38,504 bases of DNA. Source: an uncultured Eubacteriales bacterium (GTDB lineage Bacteria > Bacillota > Clostridia > Oscillospirales > Oscillospiraceae). A model generated the notes under the pieces. It was given only the letters and a program-made list of their open reading frames with translations. It was not told the DNA's origin and ran no database searches. The stretch covers positions 1 to 38,504 of the forward strand of contig ONIG01000021.1 of NCBI GenBank assembly GCA_900317855.1, in the 5' to 3' direction. Each line of letters starts with the position of its first letter. Position 1 is the stretch's first letter. This document shows positions 7,101 through 13,571 of this stretch, in pieces. The position numbers were made by a program, and so were the translations under genes.

Positions 7101-7658
7101 TCAGCAGGTGCCGAGGTCGGCGAAGTCTTCATCGGCGCTGCGGCCGCCGGACAGACGATCGCCGTCGCGCGTCTTGATGACGTTGTTCAGGCCCGCGCCG
7201 ACGCCCTTGTTGCCGGAACTCTCATACGGGAAGAAGTCGAGCGTCACTGCGCCATAGCAGCCGGAGTAGAAGTCCTCCTCGTCCAGCGCATCGGATACGA
7301 CACCGTCCTCCAGCACCTTGACGCCGGGCTTGTTGCGGCTGCTGGCGTTGAGGAAGTAGCATCCGGCGAAGGCCTCGTCGTCCTCGCGGTCGATGTCGCC
7401 GTCGCGCAGGCAGCTCTTGACGTTGGCCGGGATTTTGCCGCCCCACTTCTCCAGCTTGCCGCGCTGCTTCGCTGCCTCGATCGCTTCCTTCACGAGGTTC
7501 ACGGTCTCGGTGTCCTCCTTGGGGATGATGACGCACACACCGTACTTCGAGGGCGTGCCGTCGTCGTTCTTCTTCGGCTGGAACACTGCCGCGTAGCTGA
7601 AACGAACCTCGCCGAGGCGAACGCTGGTGTCTTTGATCTTCTTGTTGAACTTAGCCAT
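7101..7658 (-). CDS. DUF2815 phage protein, probable ssDNA-binding replication factor
   Basis: The 185-residue protein fits DUF2815: it starts with KIKDTSVRLGEVRFSYAAVF, has a central GGKIPANVKSCLRDGD, and ends in a beta-rich block FYSGCYGAVTLDFFPYE with an acidic tail. DUF2815 genes sit next to DUF2800 and polymerase genes in many Firmicutes prophages and are thought to act as single-strand binding proteins; that role is from context. The start at 7658 has an excellent AAAAGGAG site that overlaps the end of the DUF2800 gene. The acidic C-terminus (SADEDFADLGTC) resembles partner-binding tails of SSB proteins. Confidence 0.85.
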   Translation of the reverse strand: MAKFNKKIKDTSVRLGEVRFSYAAVFQPKKNDDGTPSKYGVCVIIPKEDTETVNLVKEAIEAAKQRGKLEKWGGKIPANVKSCLRDGDIDREDDEAFAGCYFLNASSRNKPGVKVLEDGVVSDALDEEDFYSGCYGAVTLDFFPYESSGNKGVGAGLNNVIKTRDGDRLSGGRSADEDFADLGTC

Positions 7659-7673
7659 TGTGTGATCTCCTTT

Positions 7674-8879
7674 TCATTCAATGTTGTTTGAGTTGTTGGA
7701 ACTTCCCATGTCGCTGAAGTCAATGTCGGCCGTGGAATACTCCGGACGGCCGTCCGTTTCCGGGGCGAGGATCAGCGCGCCTTCGCCCTGAACGGTCTGG
7801 TCTTTGAGCAGCACGTCGAACGCGGTTTTGCCGATGAGCTTCTCCACGGCAGCGGCGCTCTTGAGCTTGTGCTCTTCGAACTGCTCCGGTTTGTACCCGG
7901 CGCGGATGAGCTGCTCGCGGGCGGACTCCTCGTTGCGCCATGCGCGTCTCGGGCGCTTTCCGTGCACCAGCTTGTACCCCGGCCAGCGCTGTCCTTTGAG
8001 CGCCTGCCGCAGAGCGTATGCCTTCAGCTCGCCCAGCCATGTGATCGCGTCGTCCGCCATTGCGAGCATCTGCGGGATCTCGGAGTCCGGCAGCACAGCC
8101 GGAGCGTCCATGCCGGTCTGAAACAGTTTCATTGCCTGCGTTGCCCGGGCATAGCAGATCGCGCGGGCGGCGCAGAACCGGCAGTGTTCTCCGGGGCAGA
8201 AGTCCCCCTCCCCGCGCCAGGCAAGCTGTGCCTTGGGGGTCAGCTCCGTCTCGGCCCAGGTCAGCAGCTCCGTGCGAGAGAGCTGTTCTTCCGTGATGTG
8301 GTCGATCCGGGGCTGGATGATGGTGTTGCGCACGGTCTGGAAGCCGTACAGATCGCCGAATGCGTCGATCGCGCCCAGCCCGTAGCACCGGGCCTGTGGG
8401 TTCTCCTTCGCGTTCACGCGCACACCGGAGCCGTTTTTGTAGTCGCACACGTCGAGGATCTCGTCGGACACGACCACAGCGTCACTCGTCCCGAAGCAGC
8501 CCGGCACCCAGCGATCCATGCTCAGCCGCTGCTCCACAAAGAGCTTGGCGTCCGGGCAGGTGCGTCTGGCGGCAAACAGCTTCTCCATGACGATGTCCAC
8601 ATACAGGTCGGTCGCCTGGTGCATCTCCTTGCTCACGTCGCCGAGTGCTTTCAGGCGGGCGTCATAGTTGAACTGATTGATTCCGTCTGCATCCCCGAGC
8701 CGCCCCTTCTCGCGCAGCAGCTTCAGCTCCGCGACGGCGTGCGCTTTCGTACCCTCCGCCGCAAACGGGGATGACTGCTCGCCAAAGCGGTCGCGCAGCT
8801 TCTCCTCCAGTCGTGCGCTCGGTGGGCAGGCCATCCAGCGCTTGGATGCGGACGGGGATAAAACCGCGTGTGCGCGCAT
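7674..8879 (-). CDS. DUF2800 family PD-(D/E)XK nuclease, Cas4-like
   Basis: This 401-residue protein begins with the DUF2800 signature HAVLSPSASKRWMACPPSARL and AAEGTKAHAVAEL. The nuclease core is FGTSDAVVV followed by LDVCDYKNGSG, giving the Asp and D-Y-K of a PD-(D/E)XK site. A cysteine cluster CPGEHCRFCAARAICYA near residues 225-240, together with Cys18, suggests an iron-sulfur cluster as in Cas4 and AddB. It probably processes DNA ends during phage recombination or replication. The TAATG junction at 8877-8881 couples it to the gene upstream. Confidence 0.87.
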   Translation of the reverse strand: MRAHAVLSPSASKRWMACPPSARLEEKLRDRFGEQSSPFAAEGTKAHAVAELKLLREKGRLGDADGINQFNYDARLKALGDVSKEMHQATDLYVDIVMEKLFAARRTCPDAKLFVEQRLSMDRWVPGCFGTSDAVVVSDEILDVCDYKNGSGVRVNAKENPQARCYGLGAIDAFGDLYGFQTVRNTIIQPRIDHITEEQLSRTELLTWAETELTPKAQLAWRGEGDFCPGEHCRFCAARAICYARATQAMKLFQTGMDAPAVLPDSEIPQMLAMADDAITWLGELKAYALRQALKGQRWPGYKLVHGKRPRRAWRNEESAREQLIRAGYKPEQFEEHKLKSAAAVEKLIGKTAFDVLLKDQTVQGEGALILAPETDGRPEYSTADIDFSDMGSSNNSNNIE

Positions 8880-9355
8880 TACTCCACGCTCTCCAGCAGC
8901 TCAGCCACTCGCGCCATCAGCGCGCCGTAGTCGCTGGCCTGCACGCCCATGATGCTGCTTGCGCCGAACTCCTGGAACAGCTCCGGCAGTACCACGCCCT
9001 TGCGCTTGGCCTCGGCCAGCTTCGTGCGCACCTGCGGCAGCGTGTAGGTGGGTGTCTCTGCGGGCGCTTCCGGCTCCTCGGCCTTGGTGGTCTCGGTAGG
9101 TACTTCCGGCTCCTCGGTATACGCACCGGAGCCATCGCCGTGGCCGGGCCCGTCCTTGTCGGGTGTCGTGGTCGGTGCAGCGCACGGCGAGAGTTCGTAG
9201 GGCGCCGGCGGGAAGGTCAGGATCAGCAGCTCATTGACCAGAGCCACCGCCTTGCCGTAGCGCTCTGAGCTCGTGTCGTCGATCCGGCTCGCCTGAGTGG
9301 TCACGCGGTCGAGCTCTGACCACGCCCATGCGATGAGATCATCGCGGTTTTTCAT
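8879..9355 (-). CDS. Unknown phage protein with acidic linker
   Basis: The 158-residue product has an N-terminal helical region (residues 1-50), a low-complexity Pro/Glu/Thr linker (about 60-105) and a C-terminal helical domain containing RKGVVLPELFQEFGASSIMG. The C-terminal domain resembles a short module seen at the ends of many phage recombination proteins, but I cannot name a family or function. Its stop overlaps the DUF2800 start (TAATG). It is likely co-translated with and may assist that nuclease. Confidence 0.65.
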   Translation of the reverse strand: MKNRDDLIAWAWSELDRVTTQASRIDDTSSERYGKAVALVNELLILTFPPAPYELSPCAAPTTTPDKDGPGHGDGSGAYTEEPEVPTETTKAEEPEAPAETPTYTLPQVRTKLAEAKRKGVVLPELFQEFGASSIMGVQASDYGALMARVAELLESVE

Positions 9356-9367
9356 GTGGTTTCCTCC

Positions 9368-9577
9368 TTATTGTATCTTCAGAACCGGCTTGCGCAGATT
9401 GGTCTCCTGCGGGGTCGGTGTCTGTTCGTACTGAATGCGGGCGTCGTCGGTGATGCGCCATGACGCGCCCAGCTTGAAGCCGTGCAGCTTACCCTGCCGC
9501 AGCAGGTCATACACCACATCGGCGCTGCACCGCCAGCGTGCTGCCAGCTCCGGAACCGTGTAGTATTCCGAGCTCAT
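9368..9577 (-). CDS. Excisionase-type HTH protein
   Basis: The 69-residue protein reads YYTVPELAARWRCSADVVYDLLR then GKLHGFKLGASWRI, the standard winged helix of the MerR/excisionase (helix-turn-helix 17) group. Such proteins either bend DNA at att sites for excision or act as small regulators. It lies about 3.7 kb from the integrase and is expressed from the lytic operon, which would suit an excision factor. Its start overlaps the upstream gene by ATGA. Confidence 0.8.
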   Translation of the reverse strand: MSSEYYTVPELAARWRCSADVVYDLLRQGKLHGFKLGASWRITDDARIQYEQTPTPQETNLRKPVLKIQ

Positions 9578-10146
9578 ACCAGCAGCCGTCCTTCGGTGTC
9601 CACCGGCAGGAACAGATTCTGGCTGTTGTGGCGCGGGTCGCCTTCAAACCAACCGGCGTTGCCAGCGTGTTTGGCGTCCTCCGCGTCGCGGTACGGTGCT
9701 CTGTCCCGCGGGGGGTACACGTCGCCGTTGTTCGCCGTGATGCGGCCGTCCACGACCTCGTAGATCTTGCCAACCGTCCACCACGGACACGAAGACTCCA
9801 CACAAATCATGCGCCCGTTGTAGGCCTCCGGCGTCGCCGTGCCCTCCGGCTTCTCCGGGAACGGGTCTCTGCCACAGAGCCGCTCGAATGCGATGCGTGC
9901 GCCCTCTTCAAAGTCGAAGCGGTCGCCGGGGTTGCATTTCGCGGTAGCGATCGCCTGAATCGCCTTGCCGATGCGGCGGGTCGCCGTCGTGGTCACGCCG
10001 TCTGAGGTGATGACGATCACCGGCTGTGGCGCGCGCTTTGCGGTCTGCCGGTGCGCGTCGGATTCCGTGGTCTGAGCGCGCGAGAACAGCGGATGCGGAA
10101 TGTCGACGATCAGGGTGCTGCCGCCCAGGTTCATTTTGTACCTCAT
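9574..10146 (-). CDS. Unknown phage protein
   Basis: I start this 190-residue protein at the ATG at 10146, after a clear AAAAGGAGG site; the frame is open further upstream but overlaps the Lar-like gene there. The N-terminal third (MRYKMNLGGSTLIVDIPHPLF) and the middle carry no motif I recognise. The C-terminal third, from MICVESSCPWWTVGKIYEV to GEGRLLV-like end residues, looks like a small beta-barrel with a site for a ligand or DNA. It is flanked by the Lar-like gene and the excisionase-type gene with overlapping junctions. No function is proposed. Confidence 0.6.
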   Translation of the reverse strand: MRYKMNLGGSTLIVDIPHPLFSRAQTTESDAHRQTAKRAPQPVIVITSDGVTTTATRRIGKAIQAIATAKCNPGDRFDFEEGARIAFERLCGRDPFPEKPEGTATPEAYNGRMICVESSCPWWTVGKIYEVVDGRITANNGDVYPPRDRAPYRDAEDAKHAGNAGWFEGDPRHNSQNLFLPVDTEGRLLV

Positions 10147-10331
10147 GGGGATTCCTCCTTTTGTGATATAGGGTTTGGTGTTGTTCTCCGATTCCAGACG
10201 GCCTCTGCCGCCTCGGTCGTTGGCAGGAACGGCGTCTGTAACCGGCATCTTGAGCACATAACATAGGCCACGCGCTGCACGGTTCGATGCAAAGACGCCT
10301 CTGCCCCGCAGCACGGACACGGTTTGAGCAT
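10143..10331 (-). CDS. Lar-family (restriction alleviation) zinc protein
   Basis: The 62-residue protein has the Lar layout: LKPCPCCGAEASL at the start, a central YVMCSRCRLQTP, and EAAEAVWNRRT at the end. The two Cys pairs should bind one zinc. Lar of the Rac prophage moderates host type I restriction; many phage members are uncharacterised. A strong AGAGGAGG site precedes the ATG at 10331. It follows the Cro-like gene in the lytic operon, so early synthesis would help protect unmodified phage DNA. That role here is inference. Confidence 0.75.
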   Translation of the reverse strand: MLKPCPCCGAEASLHRTVQRVAYVMCSRCRLQTPFLPTTEAAEAVWNRRTTPNPISQKEESP

Positions 10332-10400
10332 AAGCCGCGCCTCCTCTAATCCGCTTCGATGATATGTCTCCTTTTGTGTTGTTGTTTCCAGCGGGGTGTG

Positions 10401-10499
10401 TCAGGCAAAGAAAAGGTCCTGAACCGTTACGTCGTAAAATTTTGAGAGTCTAACCTTATACCGTAAGTCCTCGGCCCCTCCGTTTGCGCTACGCAAATT
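10401..10499 (-). pseudogene. Orphan C-terminal fragment of an XRE-type regulator
   Basis: Between the Cro-like gene and the Lar-like gene, one frame reads NLRSANGGAEDLRYKVRLSK followed by FYDVTVQDLFFA and a TGA at 10401-10403. This resembles the last helices of small XRE repressors. There is no ATG and no ribosome site; the only candidate start is a TTG at 10496. It is probably a remnant of a second regulator gene. The remaining part of the 170-base gap shows nothing else I can support. Confidence 0.4.
10484..10496. promoter_or_regulatory. Outlying operator-like palindrome
   Basis: TTGCGCTACGCAA is a perfect 13-base palindrome apart from its centre and matches the four operators at 10727-10818. 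It lies just past the Cro-like gene, about 240 bases from the main cluster, where a lambda-type repressor could loop DNA or block transcription. Confidence 0.5.
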
Positions 10500-10500
10500 A

Positions 10501-10704
10501 TCAGTGAAAAAAATAGACGCCAAAATCTCGATCCGCAATCAACAGCTTTTTCGAGATTTGCTCCGCCTCATTCAGCGTTACCGGTCGAATGTTATTAAGT
10601 TTCTGACACATTGTTGACGCAGCGACACCGATTGCATCCGCGAGTTCGGACTGTGAAATACCCATCTCGCGCATTCTTTTTTTGATGGCCTCTGTGTTTA
10701 TCAT
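10501..10704 (-). CDS. Cro-like XRE-family regulator
   Basis: The 67-residue protein is almost entirely a five-helix XRE domain: KKRMREMGISQSELADAIGV gives the first helices, ASTMCQKLNNIRPVTL the recognition helix region, and EAEQISKKLLI the last helix. It ends in YFFH, as many small phage regulators of this type do. It is the first gene of the leftward lytic operon, opposite the CI-like repressor, and follows GGGAGGTGATAAATAG. It most likely turns down the repressor promoter and helps commit to lytic growth. Confidence 0.85.
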   Translation of the reverse strand: MINTEAIKKRMREMGISQSELADAIGVAASTMCQKLNNIRPVTLNEAEQISKKLLIADRDFGVYFFH

Positions 10705-10726
10705 CTATTTATCACCTCCCTCGTTT

Positions 10727-10818
10727 TTGCACAGCGCAATTTTAGCACAGCGCAACAACCGTGTCAAGAGGTATTTCAAAATATTTTGCCCTGCGCAAAA
10801 AAGTGTTGCACTCCGCAA
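10727..10818. promoter_or_regulatory. Operator cluster of the phage genetic switch (four copies)
   Basis: Four 13-base sites follow the pattern TTGCnCnnCGCAA: TTGCACAGCGCAA at 10727-10739, TAGCACAGCGCAA at 10743-10755, TTGCCCTGCGCAA at 10786-10798 and TTGCACTCCGCAA at 10806-10818. They are paired, with 16- and 20-base centre spacing. The first pair flanks the -10 box of the leftward promoter. The last site covers the -35 box of the rightward repressor promoter. This fits negative control of both promoters by the repressor and the Cro-like protein. Confidence 0.82.
10739..10767 (-). promoter_or_regulatory. Leftward early (lytic) promoter
   Basis: On the minus strand, TTGACA (10767-10762), a 17-base spacer and TAAAAT (10744-10739) form a strong sigma-A promoter driving the Cro-like gene and the long early operon. 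Two operators overlap it. Confidence 0.85.
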
Positions 10819-10834
10819 ATTATTATGTTATATT
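10806..10834 (+). promoter_or_regulatory. Rightward repressor promoter
   Basis: TTGCAC (10806-10811), a 17-base spacer and TATATT (10829-10834) lie 25 bases before the repressor start. The operator at 10806-10818 covers the -35 box. Confidence 0.75.
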
Positions 10835-10858
10835 GATGCTGAGAAAGGAGGCCATACT

Positions 10859-11611
10859 ATGAACAACATCGATTTAGGCCGCCGCATAAAACAGCGCCGC
10901 ACGGACTTAGGGCTGACGCAAGGAGATATAGCCACCGAGGTTGGCGTAGCAATTTCTACAATACAGCGCTACGAAACCGGTTCGATCGAGCGCGTCAAGC
11001 TCCCCGTGATTGAAGCGATCGCACGAGCACTTCATGTCAATCCGGATTGGCTCGTCGGAAAAACACCCGATATGATTGATTATGATGACGGCGATTTGCT
11101 CGCAAGCATTCCTCTAAACTATATAGAAGCGTGTGATGGGGATGTGCAACGCGCATATAAGCTCTACCAAGCCGTCGAAAAAGAGAATCTGGGGACTCCC
11201 CTCCCCGACAACATCATACCGATGCCTAAAACCTACAGGGTGCCTTTGCTCGGGACGATCGCCTGCGGTGAGCCGATCCTTGCGGCAGAAAACATTGAGG
11301 ACGACGTGGACATACCAGAGCATATCCACGCCGACTTTGCGCTGCGGTGCAAGGGCGACAGCATGATAAACGCCCGCATCCACGACGGTGACATCGTTTA
11401 CATCCGCCAGCAGCCCGCCGTGAACAATGGAGAGATCGCCGCTGTGCTGATTGGGGACGAGGCGACGCTCAAGCGCGTGTACGTGTACGAGGATCATGTC
11501 GTGCTTCAGCCCGAGAATCCGTCCTACGAGCCGCTCGTGTACTTCGGTGAGACCATGTCGACCGTCCGTATCCTGGGCAAGGCCGTCGGCTTCACGAGTA
11601 TCATTCCTTAA
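10859..11611 (+). CDS. CI/LexA-like phage repressor (XRE plus S24 peptidase)
   Basis: The 250-residue product starts at the ATG at 10859, after GAGAAAGGAGG; the frame is open upstream but runs through the operators. Residues 4-65 form an XRE domain (GRRIKQRRTDLGLTQGDIAT, AISTIQRYE). The C-terminal half is an S24 self-cleaving domain: probable cleavage site IACGEPI with Cys-Gly in place of Ala-Gly, Ser in KGDSMINARIHDGD, and Lys in EATLKRVYV. It should hold the prophage silent by binding the TTGC-GCAA operators and be inactivated by self-cleavage after DNA damage. The divergent layout with the Cro-like gene is that of a classic lysogeny switch. Confidence 0.92.
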   Translation: MNNIDLGRRIKQRRTDLGLTQGDIATEVGVAISTIQRYETGSIERVKLPVIEAIARALHVNPDWLVGKTPDMIDYDDGDLLASIPLNYIEACDGDVQRAYKLYQAVEKENLGTPLPDNIIPMPKTYRVPLLGTIACGEPILAAENIEDDVDIPEHIHADFALRCKGDSMINARIHDGDIVYIRQQPAVNNGEIAAVLIGDEATLKRVYVYEDHVVLQPENPSYEPLVYFGETMSTVRILGKAVGFTSIIP

Positions 11612-11627
11612 ATAAAAAAAAAACACC

Positions 11628-11655
11628 CCCTTCCCGTCTCGCACGCGGGAAAGGG
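11628..11655 (+). terminator. Hairpin after the repressor gene
   Basis: CCCTTCCCG and CGGGAAAGGG pair around the loop TCTCGCACG, with one bulged A. An A-rich run precedes it and no T-run follows on the plus strand, so as a rightward terminator it would be weak; read leftward it would end in T residues. Its loop sequence is shared with the hairpin at 11948-11978. Confidence 0.45.
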
Positions 11656-11677
11656 CGAATGTTAGGAGGTGCTGCGC

Positions 11678-11944
11678 ATGAACATGGACTTTTTCCACCG
11701 CTCCCCGGCGGAGCTATGGGATCTGGTCAAGCAAGCATTCTGGCGTATCTTCGCGCCGAGTGCATACGCCACGCTGTACCGTCGGTATCAGTACCTGAAA
11801 AACAGCGTTGCCGAAATGGAAGAAGAGGCGCGCTGTGATGTCGTCGACGCCGAGAATGAAGTCCGCCGTCTGCAACGGGAGAACCGCGAATTGCAGCAGC
11901 GGATAGACGAACTGACCACACAGCTCAACACCATACAGAAATAA
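11678..11944 (+). CDS. Small coiled-coil phage protein, paralogue of the 2801-3046 product
   Basis: The 88-residue protein starts at the ATG at 11678, after TTAGGAGGT. Residues 8-35 (SPAELWDLVKQAFWRIFAP) and RRYQYLKNSVAEMEEEAR match the 2801-3046 product closely. The rest is a long charged helix (RRLQRENRELQQRIDEL). The function is unknown. It lies between the repressor and the integrase, so it should be expressed in the lysogen, whereas its paralogue is in the lytic operon. Confidence 0.7.
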   Translation: MNMDFFHRSPAELWDLVKQAFWRIFAPSAYATLYRRYQYLKNSVAEMEEEARCDVVDAENEVRRLQRENRELQQRIDELTTQLNTIQK

Positions 11945-11947
11945 AAA

Positions 11948-11978
11948 AGCCGCACCCGTCTCGCACACGGATGCGGCT
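11948..11978 (+). terminator. Hairpin after the small coiled-coil gene
   Basis: AGCCGCA pairs with TGCGGCT, and CCGT with ACGG inside. It follows the stop codon and an A-run directly. As with 11628-11655, no T-run follows, so termination is uncertain. Both hairpins contain CCCGTCTCGCAC. Confidence 0.45.
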
Positions 11979-11985
11979 CAGCCGA

Positions 11986-12014
11986 TTGAATACAAAGGAG
12001 ATCACACAATGCAC
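11986..12014 (+). repeat. Leader repeat, copy 2, before the integrase
   Basis: This copy reads TTGAATAC, AAGGAGATCACACAATG, CACA and matches 3040-3070 on the other strand. Its ATG at 12009 opens a frame of 72 codons (MHSSLTLASTGVSIVSV onward) that runs out of frame into the integrase gene. It may be a small leader peptide that affects integrase translation, or the scar of a recombination event. Confidence 0.65.
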
Positions 12015-12090
12015 AGTTCGCTCACATTGGCTTCAACAGGCGTCTCCATTGTATCAGTTCGGCCGAGCTTTTACAAGGAGGATTTTTCAA

Positions 12091-13272
12091 ATGTCAAAAC
12101 TCTACACCAAAACCATCACAACGCCCACCGGAAAACGGAAGTACATCCGCGCGGCAACAAAGGAGGAATTGGAGCGAAAATATCAGCAGGCAAAGCTCGA
12201 GATCGGCGCGGGCGTAGACATCACTGACGCCACGACTTTCGGCGAGTTCGCCCAGCTTTGGTTTAACACCTATAAGCGGCCGAACCTGCGCGAGAACAGC
12301 AAAGAAAACCTGCTCTACATTCTCAACCACTACATCATGCCTCAGCTCGCTGCTATGCGCCTGCGCGACATTAAGCCTGTGCATATCCGTGGCGTCATGT
12401 CGAGCCTAACCGGGTACAGTCGTTCCGTGCAATCAAAGACCGTGCAGGTCCTGCGCTCCATCTTCAATGCCGCCGTGGAAAACCATCTGCTCCTGCGGTC
12501 GCCTGTGTCACCCGCACTGAAAGCAGGTGGAGCTCCCGCCGAAGAACGCGTGCCGCTGACACCGGAACAGTCACAGCGCCTGCTCGATGCCACGGCCGGT
12601 ACGCGCGCATACCCGGCGGTCGCGCTCATGCTCGGCGCGGGTCTGCGGAAGGAGGAGGCCGTTGGGCTGATGTGGGAAGACGTCGACCTGAAGAACGGGT
12701 ATCTCCATGTTCGACACGCGAAGCCTTTCCACCACGGCAAAGGAGAAGTCACCGACCAGCTCAAGAGCAAAGCGGCGTACCGGACGATTCCGATTCCGGC
12801 TTGGCTTCTCCAGATCCTGCGGGAAGAACACGCGAGAACGAACTCCCTCTTCGTGCTGGCCATGCGTAACGGCGAGTCCCTAACCGAGTCGTCTTTTAGC
12901 CGGTTATGGGGCCTCATCCAAGCACGAACGACAGACGATCCGGAAAAGCTCGGAACGCCCGTTTCAGTCCGACATCCGAACGTCATCTACACGCTGGACT
13001 TCCATGTACACCCACATCTGCTTCGGCATACCTGCATTACCCGCTGGGTCGAGTCCGGCCTTGACGTGAAAGAAGTTCAGTACCTCGCCGGGCACTCGAC
13101 TCCGGACATGACCATGCGTGTCTATGCGCATTACGATCGGCTCATGCGGCTTGAATCGACCGCCGAAAAAGTACGCACCAGCACCCGCCTGTCAGTCCCC
13201 GACGCCTCAGTTCAGGGCGAGGTGCAACATTCTCCCGCCGCACACGTTGCACCACCCTTCCGGGTCGTGTGA
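12091..13272 (+). CDS. int: Tyrosine-family prophage integrase
   Basis: I start the 393-residue protein at the ATG at 12091, six bases after a perfect AAGGAGG. An N-terminal arm-binding segment (residues 1-45) precedes a SAM-like core-binding domain (about 50-135) and the catalytic domain. Active-site residues are visible: Arg186 in GAGLRKEEA, His309 and Arg312 in HPHLLRHT, His335 in LAGHSTPDMT and Tyr345 in RVYAHY. The gene is next to a tRNA-Thr gene and ends about 175 bases from its 3' end, the usual arrangement for a tRNA-targeting integrase. It should catalyse insertion and, with an excisionase, excision of the prophage. Confidence 0.95.
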   Translation: MSKLYTKTITTPTGKRKYIRAATKEELERKYQQAKLEIGAGVDITDATTFGEFAQLWFNTYKRPNLRENSKENLLYILNHYIMPQLAAMRLRDIKPVHIRGVMSSLTGYSRSVQSKTVQVLRSIFNAAVENHLLLRSPVSPALKAGGAPAEERVPLTPEQSQRLLDATAGTRAYPAVALMLGAGLRKEEAVGLMWEDVDLKNGYLHVRHAKPFHHGKGEVTDQLKSKAAYRTIPIPAWLLQILREEHARTNSLFVLAMRNGESLTESSFSRLWGLIQARTTDDPEKLGTPVSVRHPNVIYTLDFHVHPHLLRHTCITRWVESGLDVKEVQYLAGHSTPDMTMRVYAHYDRLMRLESTAEKVRTSTRLSVPDASVQGEVQHSPAAHVAPPFRVV

Positions 13273-13339
13273 ATCGCCGTTGCGTCAGGCGGTTTTTTGA
13301 ACCATAGACCTTTAGTTTTTGGTGCAACGCGGGTGCAAC
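13221..13339. repeat. GGTGCAAC repeats, candidate integrase arm sites
   Basis: GGTGCAAC occurs at 13221-13228, inverted at 13246-13253, and again at 13321-13328 and 13332-13339. The last two are 11 bases apart, one helical turn. They straddle the end of the integrase gene and lie just inside the presumed attachment site, as arm-type integrase sites do. This is inferred from spacing and position. Confidence 0.45.
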
Positions 13340-13408
13340 ATCACAGAGCATTTTATAGCCGAAAGCAGCCCAAATTGTTCCTAGATTTTTACAGCTCCAA
13401 AGCAAAGA

Positions 13409-13443
13409 AAAAACCCTGTAACCATTGGAATTACAGGGTTTTT
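13409..13443. terminator. Bidirectional terminator between integrase and tRNA-Thr
   Basis: A 13-base stem (AAAACCCTGTAA with TTACAGGGTTTT) and a 9-base loop have T-runs on both strands. It ends the tRNA-Thr transcript leftward and the integrase transcript rightward. Confidence 0.88.
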
Positions 13444-13446
13444 TGA

Positions 13447-13470
13447 TGGAGCTAGTGATGTGACTCGAAC
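13447..13470. other. Probable prophage attachment site (tRNA-Thr 3' end)
   Basis: The integrase gene lies just beyond the 3' end of the tRNA, and phage genes occupy the whole region on that side. The core is therefore likely to be within the T-arm and 3' end of the tRNA. The matching copy at the far prophage end is outside the window, so the exact core cannot be set. Confidence 0.5.
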
Positions 13471-13522
13471 ACACGACCTGCTGATTACGAATCAGCTGCT
13501 CTACCGACTGAGCTACACTAGC
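13447..13522 (-). tRNA. tRNA-Thr (anticodon CGT)
   Basis: The 76-base gene folds as a standard cloverleaf: acceptor GCTAGTG with CACTAGC, D-arm with GTAGCTCAGTCGGTAGAGC, anticodon stem GCTGA with TCAGC around TTCGTAA, and T-arm with GTTCGAGTC. CCA is encoded. The anticodon CGT reads ACG (Thr). Confidence 0.95.
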
Positions 13523-13542
13523 GTATTTCTTACAGCTTGCAC

Positions 13543-13571
13543 ATTCTATCACATGTCTCCTGGGATGTCAA
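13543..13571 (-). promoter_or_regulatory. tRNA-Thr promoter
   Basis: TTGACA (13571-13566), a 17-base spacer and TAGAAT (13548-13543) sit about 20 bases upstream of the tRNA on the minus strand. Confidence 0.8.
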
